From: Bacteroidales bacterium
Lineage (GTDB): Bacteria; Bacteroidota; Bacteroidia; Bacteroidales; WCHB1-69
NCBI GenBank assembly: GCA_017962275.1
Contig: JAGCVQ010000053.1
Location: forward strand, 1-51,375
DNA length: 51,375 nucleotides
Reading direction: 5' to 3'
In this document: piece by piece, positions 46,914 through 51,375 of the stretch
Layout of the letters: every line of letters begins with the position of its first letter
Position numbering within the stretch: position 1 is the first letter of the stretch
Translations under genes and position numbers: made by a program
The notes under the pieces: generated by a model
Seen by the model: only the letters and a program-made list of their open reading frames with translations
Databases searched by the model: none
What the model was told of the DNA's origin: nothing

Positions 46914-48692
46914 CTAATTGTGCTCAAACATCGCTTGAATCACATCAGCATATTTTTTTGCGATTTTGCTCCGTTTCACCTTGAGTGTCGGGGTGAGCAG
47001 ACCGTTATCCTGGGTCCACTCGTCGGCGAGAATCTCAAACCTCATCACATTTTCCGACTTGCTCAGTTCTTTGTTGTACTTGTCGATCTCGCTCTTAATC
47101 AGATTCTTGACATTCAGATTCTCCACCATCTCCTTCGGGTGGGAATAGACAATCTTCTGCTCCTCGCACCACTCCTTGATGGCGGCGAAATCGGGGATGA
47201 TCAATGCGGCCACGAACTTCTGGTTCTCTCCAACCGCAATAATCTGGTCAATATACTTGGACTGCGTCATCTTCTCCTCAATCACCTGGGGGTTGACATA
47301 CTTGCCCATGGAGGTCTTGAAGATATTCTTGAGACGGCCGGTGATGACCAGCTGACCGCGATCGGTGAAACGACCCATGTCGCCGGTGTGCAGCCAACCG
47401 CTCTCGTCAATGATCTCGCGGGTGAGCTCTTCGCTCTTGTAATAACCCATCATGATGTTATGGCCCCGACAGATGATTTCGCCCTCCTTGTTGATGGCCA
47501 CATCAACACCACCGAGCGGGAACCCTACCGTGTTGGCTTCTCGACCGTACTTCTCACGGCACGAAACCGCAATCACAGGGGAAGTCTCCGTCATGCCATA
47601 ACCTTCGAACACCGGCATGCCGATGGCGGAGAAGAAAGAACAGAGTTCCGGTTTCAGCGAGGCAGCTCCAGAAACGAGAATATCGAATTTGTCGGCACCC
47701 AAGCCGCTACGTATCTTGCTATAAACCAGCTTGTCAGCCAGTTTATGTTGCAGGTTGTAGGCCGCAGATCTGTCTTCGTCTTCAATATTGTATTTCAGCG
47801 CGACCTTCACTGCCCATTCGAAAATGGAGCGGGCGGCACCTGTCTTCGCCTTGCCGGAAGCCTCGATCTTTTCGTAGAATTTTTCCAGCACACGCGGCAC
47901 GGCCGTCATCATCGTCGGGTGAACCTCACGCATCGCCTCGGCAATCGTCGCCAGGTTGGAAACGTAATAGACTGTCATGCCGAGATATTGATACAGCAAC
48001 ACGATCATGTTCTCGTAGGCGTGGCAGAGCGGCAGGAAACTCAAACCTTTCTTCGACCACTTTGACGGAATATGTTTCAGATTCTCAATCTGCGACATAA
48101 TATTATAATGCGACAGCATCACACCTTTCGGTGTCCCGGTCGTACCTGAGGTATAGATGATCATGGCGCACTCTTTCGCATCATTGGCGGCACGTGCGTC
48201 CACCAACTTGCCCTCGTCGTAATTCTCTCTTCCCAAGGCAATCAACTGATCCCAATAAGGATAATCCTTACGATCGACGAACGTGTAGATGTCCTTCAGT
48301 GCAGGAAGGTTGGATGCCACAGACTGCACCTTGCGCATCACGATCTCGCCCTCCAGAATGACCAACTTGGCCTCACAATGATTCAGGATGTATTGGTAGT
48401 CCTCCGCTGTGATGGTCGGGTAAATGGGCACCAGCACCGCACCGATCTGCGTGACCGCCATCTGGGTGATGGTCCACTCGGGACGGTTGGTGGAGATCAC
48501 CGCCACCTTGTCGCCTTTTTGGATTCCCTTGGCCAAGAGGGCGCAACTCAGCTCGTTGGCTGTCTTTCTATAATGTTGCGGGGTGTACTCGTTCCACTTG
48601 TTCTTGCCGATTTTGCCGGAGAGGGCAATTTTCTGTTCGGGATAACGCTCCTCGTAATGGAGCATAATGTCATAAATGCGTTTCAATTCCAT
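46914..48692 (-). CDS. Long-chain acyl-CoA ligase-type AMP-forming enzyme
   Basis: A 592-residue adenylate-forming enzyme of the long-chain fatty-acid type. Motifs: AMIIYTSGTTGTPKGVMLSH (spanning about residues 184-203), EGYGMTETSPVIAV, MMGYYKSEELTREIID, GWLHTGDMGRFTDRG and ITGRLKNIFKTSMGKYVNP. It activates fatty acids for lipid synthesis or breakdown. Start at ATG 48692 (MELKRIYDIMLHYEERYP); the longer frame reaches into the promoter region. A weaker -7-like TGTCTTTTTGCC lies upstream. Confidence 0.92.
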   Translation of the reverse strand: MELKRIYDIMLHYEERYPEQKIALSGKIGKNKWNEYTPQHYRKTANELSCALLAKGIQKGDKVAVISTNRPEWTITQMAVTQIGAVLVPIYPTITAEDYQYILNHCEAKLVILEGEIVMRKVQSVASNLPALKDIYTFVDRKDYPYWDQLIALGRENYDEGKLVDARAANDAKECAMIIYTSGTTGTPKGVMLSHYNIMSQIENLKHIPSKWSKKGLSFLPLCHAYENMIVLLYQYLGMTVYYVSNLATIAEAMREVHPTMMTAVPRVLEKFYEKIEASGKAKTGAARSIFEWAVKVALKYNIEDEDRSAAYNLQHKLADKLVYSKIRSGLGADKFDILVSGAASLKPELCSFFSAIGMPVFEGYGMTETSPVIAVSCREKYGREANTVGFPLGGVDVAINKEGEIICRGHNIMMGYYKSEELTREIIDESGWLHTGDMGRFTDRGQLVITGRLKNIFKTSMGKYVNPQVIEEKMTQSKYIDQIIAVGENQKFVAALIIPDFAAIKEWCEEQKIVYSHPKEMVENLNVKNLIKSEIDKYNKELSKSENVMRFEILADEWTQDNGLLTPTLKVKRSKIAKKYADVIQAMFEHN

Positions 48693-48906
48693 TTGGTATG
48701 GTTTTAATTTCAGGCGGCAAAAAGACAACTTTTTTCTTAAAAAATCTTAAAAATGTGATATTAAGCATGTTCGGGTGGACAAAAACATTCATTCGGGGAC
48801 GAAATGCGACATGAAGGGACAAAATTTCCAGGCAGAAGTAAGGATGCATTTCATCCCCGCACCGTATTGATTGTCGTTCGCTTAAAGAGAGAATCAAAAA
48901 AATATG

Positions 48907-48915
48907 TACTTTTGC
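48907..48915 (+). promoter_or_regulatory. -7 element for the LytTR regulator gene
   Basis: Reads TACTTTTGC. It overlaps the upstream in-frame ATG at 48904 and therefore fixes the start at 48934. Confidence 0.65.
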
Positions 48916-48933
48916 CGACCAAATCTCAATTTG

Positions 48934-49956
48934 ATGTTGAACAAGATCATACCGGACTATTACACCAACAAGGACAATATCATCTTCTATTTGATATTCG
49001 TCTTCTTTTTCTCGTTAGGATTCGTCAACCTGTTCACTCCATTCCAAGGGGCGTGGTACAACATACAACATTACACACGGGCGCAACTCTTTACGGACAC
49101 GCTGATCATGGTCGCGGGCGGCACACTCATTCTCGCCATCAGCCGCATCATCCTGTACTATGCCCATAAGAAAAAGCCAATCAACTATTTGCAATATTTT
49201 TCCTGGATGGTGGTTGAAGTATTCTTCATCGCCCTGATGTATGCCATCATCGTGCGATATGTGGTAGACGACGCCCGCGATTTCTCCGAAATCTTCACCC
49301 GCGCCGTCATCTTCGTGCCTACCATCATTGTCATCCCGACCGTCATCTCGCACCTCTACATCAGCTCACGCTACAAGGACGAGAGAATCGAGGAATTGGA
49401 ATCCCAACAGGAACAGGCGAAACCTGTCACAACCCCGCCCCAAGACGAGGAATTCTCCATTTCGGAGGAGTTCTCCGGCGACGAATTCATCCTCGACAAC
49501 CACCTGACCTCCTCGGTCGAAAACCAACCCGTTGAAAAACAGTCCATTGAAGAGCACAAGCCAGAGTCTTCCCCCGAACCGTCGGCACCTCCCGCCAGCA
49601 AAATCATCAACTTTTTCGACGAGAAGGATGAACTGCAACTCTCCCTGCGCCTCGACCATATCTACTTTATCGAGTCTGCGGAGAATTATGTCAATGTATA
49701 TTACAGGAACAAGGAGAACACGGAGCGGTTCACCCTGCGCAGTTCGTTGAAGAAACAGCAGGAAAAGCTCGGAAAATACGGATTCATCCGCTGCCACCGA
49801 AGCTACCTAGTCAACTTCGACAATATCTTATTGTTACGGAAAGACAAAAACGGTCCCTACCTCGACTTCGGGGCGCCGAACCTGCCGCAGATTCCGGTCT
49901 CGAAGACCTACTTGGACTCCGTCACGGCATATTTCATCAGCAACAGCGACGATTGA
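48934..49956 (+). CDS. Membrane-anchored LytTR transcription factor
   Basis: A 340-residue protein with four predicted membrane helices (about 17-155: IIFYLIFVFFFSLGFVNLF, LIMVAGGTLILAISRIILYY, FSWMVVEVFFIALMYAII, AVIFVPTIIVIPTVISHLYI). A charged linker (about 160-235) leads to a C-terminal LytTR DNA-binding domain (about 240-340; IYFIESAENYVNVYYRNKEN, FIRCHRSYLVNFDNILLLRK). It would read a signal in the membrane and act directly on DNA. The signal and target genes are unknown. No kinase is adjacent. Confidence 0.88.
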   Translation: MLNKIIPDYYTNKDNIIFYLIFVFFFSLGFVNLFTPFQGAWYNIQHYTRAQLFTDTLIMVAGGTLILAISRIILYYAHKKKPINYLQYFSWMVVEVFFIALMYAIIVRYVVDDARDFSEIFTRAVIFVPTIIVIPTVISHLYISSRYKDERIEELESQQEQAKPVTTPPQDEEFSISEEFSGDEFILDNHLTSSVENQPVEKQSIEEHKPESSPEPSAPPASKIINFFDEKDELQLSLRLDHIYFIESAENYVNVYYRNKENTERFTLRSSLKKQQEKLGKYGFIRCHRSYLVNFDNILLLRKDKNGPYLDFGAPNLPQIPVSKTYLDSVTAYFISNSDD

Positions 49957-49962
49957 TTTTAA

Positions 49963-50011
49963 GGCAAAAGGCAAGAGGCAAAAGGCAAGAGGCATAAGAC
50001 AATAGGAAATA
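49963..50011. repeat. 7-bp tandem array (GGCAAAA family), 7 units
   Basis: GGCAAAA, GGCAAGA, GGCAAAA, GGCAAGA, GGCATAA, GACAATA, GGAAATA in phase, starting 6 bases after the LytTR gene stop. Same family as 6675 and the reverse complement of 23521. Confidence 0.9.
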
Positions 50012-50028
50012 AAGGAACACATAAGTCA

Positions 50029-50670
50029 ATGGCAAGAAAATCAGATAAATACAAGTTCATTGTCGATTATTTTTCGGAAGCACAGCCCGATGTGGAATCC
50101 GAACTGAACTATAACAGTCCCTACGAGCTGTTGGTGGCCACGATGCTCGCCGCGCAGTGCACCGACAAACGCGTCAACATGGTGACACCCGCGCTTTTTG
50201 CCGCCTACCCTACCGTTTCCGACTTGGCGAAAGCCACCGAAGAAGAGGTTCTATCGTACATCAAATCAGTATCTTACCCGAACAGCAAGGCAAAACATTT
50301 AGTGCAGATGGCGCAGATGGCCGACAGCGATTTCGGTGGGGAGATTCCCTGCACGATGGAGGAGCTGACGAAGTTGCCGGGTGTAGGCCGCAAGACCGCC
50401 AACGTGGTGTTAGCCTTCGCCTTCGGGGAGGCCGCCATGCCCGTCGACACGCACGTCTTCCGCGTCTCGCACCGTCTTGGGCTCGTCCCCGACAGTGCCA
50501 AAACCCCGGATGCCGTCGAGAAAGAGCTGGTCAAGCACTTCCCGAAAGAGTACATCTCCCGCGCCCACCACTGGCTCCTGCTCCACGGCCGCTACGTCTG
50601 CACCGCCCGCAAGCCGCACTGCGAAGGGTGTGCCCTGGCGGGGATCTGCGAGGAGGGAGTTAGCAGTTAG
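50029..50670 (+). CDS. nth: Endonuclease III
   Basis: A 213-residue HhH-GPD DNA glycosylase/AP lyase for oxidised pyrimidines. Helix-hairpin-helix LPGVGRKTANVVLAFAF carries the catalytic Lys, and VDTHVFRVSHRLGL the catalytic Asp. The [4Fe-4S] cluster cysteines are in VCTARKPHCEGCALAGIC. The last four codons and stop (50659-50670, VSS then stop) come from the GTTAGCA array, so the terminal residues are encoded by repeat DNA. Confidence 0.95.
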   Translation: MARKSDKYKFIVDYFSEAQPDVESELNYNSPYELLVATMLAAQCTDKRVNMVTPALFAAYPTVSDLAKATEEEVLSYIKSVSYPNSKAKHLVQMAQMADSDFGGEIPCTMEELTKLPGVGRKTANVVLAFAFGEAAMPVDTHVFRVSHRLGLVPDSAKTPDAVEKELVKHFPKEYISRAHHWLLLHGRYVCTARKPHCEGCALAGICEEGVSS

Positions 50671-50707
50671 CAGTTAGCAGTTAGTAATTAGTAGTTGGGA
50701 GTTAGGA
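50659..50707. repeat. 7-bp tandem array (GTTAGCA family), 7 units
   Basis: GTTAGCA x3, GTTAGTA, ATTAGTA, GTTGGGA, GTTAGGA. It encodes the nth C-terminus and stop, and is followed by ACGGGCGACCCCAAT as at 16775. Confidence 0.92.
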
Positions 50708-50720
50708 ACGGGCGACCCCA

Positions 50721-50762
50721 ATTCCCCTTCTCTTAGAAGGGGTGCCCGAAGGGCGGGGTAGT
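50721..50762. repeat. CCCCTTCT/AGAAGGGG hairpin-type repeat
   Basis: CCCCTTCTCTTAGAAGGGG (50724-50742), then GTGCCCGAAGGGCGGGGTAG. Stacked short inverted repeats of a kind frequent in Bacteroidota intergenic DNA. Confidence 0.65.
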
Positions 50763-50773
50763 AATATAAAAAT

Positions 50774-50844
50774 GCTTCCTTGAGCAGCCCCGTTAGGGGC
50801 AAGAGCTTGGTAGCCAGGGGTGAGCGAAGCGCAACCCTTGGGCA
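50774..50844. repeat. Modular dispersed element, copy 4
   Basis: GCTTCCTTGAGCAGCCCCG-TTAGGGGCAAGAGCTTGGTAG, followed by a hairpin with arms CCAGGGGT / AACCCTTGG around GAGCGAAGCGC. Left module as in copies 1-3, right hairpin different. Confidence 0.8.
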
Positions 50845-50874
50845 ATTAGGAACAAGCCACCCAATCGATACATT

Positions 50875-51315
50875 ATGGAATTAAACGACGAATATTTCAT
50901 GCGCATCGCCTTGAACGAGGCAGAAGACGCCTACACGGAGGGCGAGATCCCCGTGGGGGCGGTAGTGGTGCTGGACGATAAAGTTATCGCAAAAGGGCAC
51001 AACCTGACGGAGACACTGCACGACGTGACGGCCCACGCGGAGATGATGGCCATCACGGGAGCCGCCAACTCCTTAGGTGCCAAATACCTGCAAGACTGTA
51101 CCTTATACGTCACATTGGAGCCATGCCTCATGTGCGCCGGCGCCATCGCCCATGCGCAGGTGAAGACCCTCGTGTTCGGTGCCTCCGACCCCAAACGCGG
51201 CTACAGCGTCTATACCGACGGCAAATTCCCATCCAAAGCAGAGGTCCGGAAAGGCGTGCTGGAAGACGAATGTGCAGAACTTTTGAGAAAATTTTTCGCG
51301 GAACGTAGGAAGTAA
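50875..51315 (+). CDS. tadA: tRNA-specific adenosine deaminase TadA
   Basis: A 146-residue zinc deaminase of the cytidine deaminase fold, converting A34 of tRNA-Arg(ACG) to inosine. Zinc motif TAHAEMMAI (His and catalytic Glu) and EPCLMCAGAIAHAQ (two Cys); PVGAVVV and FGASDPKRGYSV are typical. An alternative is another cytosine/guanine deaminase of the same fold, but length and motif neighbours favour TadA. Confidence 0.9.
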   Translation: MELNDEYFMRIALNEAEDAYTEGEIPVGAVVVLDDKVIAKGHNLTETLHDVTAHAEMMAITGAANSLGAKYLQDCTLYVTLEPCLMCAGAIAHAQVKTLVFGASDPKRGYSVYTDGKFPSKAEVRKGVLEDECAELLRKFFAERRK

Positions 51316-51330
51316 CAGAAAAATATTTCC

Positions 51331-51339
51331 TATCTTTGC
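51331..51339 (+). promoter_or_regulatory. -7 element for a gene beyond the right edge
   Basis: Reads TATCTTTGC, 16 bases after the tadA stop, pointing out of the window. Confidence 0.55.
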
Positions 51340-51350
51340 CGCTTGTTTTT

Positions 51351-51375
51351 GAACTTTGAACTTTGAACTTTGAAC
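51351..51375. repeat. 7-bp tandem array (GAACTTT family), running off the edge
   Basis: GAACTTT x3 and GAAC, cut by the window end. It is the reverse complement of the GTTCAAA family (AAAGTTC phase) of 24522 and 20874, and again sits in a predicted 5' leader behind a -7 element. Confidence 0.85.

Overview
The window is chromosomal DNA of a Bacteroidota bacterium, most likely a member of Bacteroidales. Four things point there. Many genes are preceded by the phylum's -7 promoter element (TAnnTTTG, usually TAnnTTTGC). The PorX regulator of the type IX secretion system (T9SS) and a protein with a gliding/T9SS type B C-terminal sorting domain are both present. There are Omp28, GLPGLI and TonB-type envelope proteins. 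Coding sequence is moderately GC-rich with AT-rich intergenic gaps. I see no rRNA, tRNA, CRISPR array, prophage, transposase or replication origin. No stretch over 300 bases lacks a gene; the longest gaps are about 275 bases, at 11132-11404 and 32918-33193.

Layout. 1-5077: the start of a leftward gene (perhaps glutamate dehydrogenase), a secreted thioredoxin-like protein, a lipoprotein with an apparently circularly permuted VWA domain, and a GLPGLI/PNGase F-like secreted protein. 5214-6674: an MTA/SAH nucleosidase-like protein and agmatinase. 6843-11131 (leftward): a T9SS cargo protein and a NagB-like/LmbE-like fusion. 11405-19220 (rightward): OmpR-type response regulator, pyrF, rseP, nadA, phosphofructokinase, sirtuin, two small envelope proteins and a YgjP-like metallopeptidase. 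19243-27072: porX, a GLPGLI/DUF4412-like protein, a nitroreductase, a 2-hydroxyacid dehydrogenase, Omp28, a DUF2520 protein and a nucleoside kinase. 27208-33991: malic enzyme, acyl-CoA reductase, tgt, a membrane glycosyltransferase overlapping an ECF sigma factor, and tlyA. 34079-43828: ftsK, an ExbB-ExbD-TonB cluster, folC, an Omp85-family protein, a GreA/GreB-type factor and a repeat-tailed outer-membrane-like protein. 43862-51315: two acyl-CoA ligases, free-methionine-sulfoxide reductase, ribosomal protein L25, a membrane LytTR regulator, endonuclease III and tadA.

How it fits together. This is mainly a housekeeping region with a strong envelope and secretion theme: PorX, a T9SS cargo, an ECF sigma factor (a possible SigP-like partner of PorX), an Omp85 protein, TonB energization, RseP and several lipoproteins.

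The most unusual feature lies between the genes. About two dozen intergenic spots carry short tandem arrays whose unit is almost always exactly 7 bp (8 bp in one family, 11 bp at one site). The unit sequence differs from site to site but falls into a few recurring families. More than half of the arrays abut or overlap a stop codon, and several contain two oppositely oriented arms able to form long hairpins. These arrays coexist with a second dispersed element of modular structure (four copies) and with 28-30 bp GTAG...CTAC palindromes (three copies). The organization suggests a dispersed gene-end repeat system; its mechanism and function cannot be read from the sequence.
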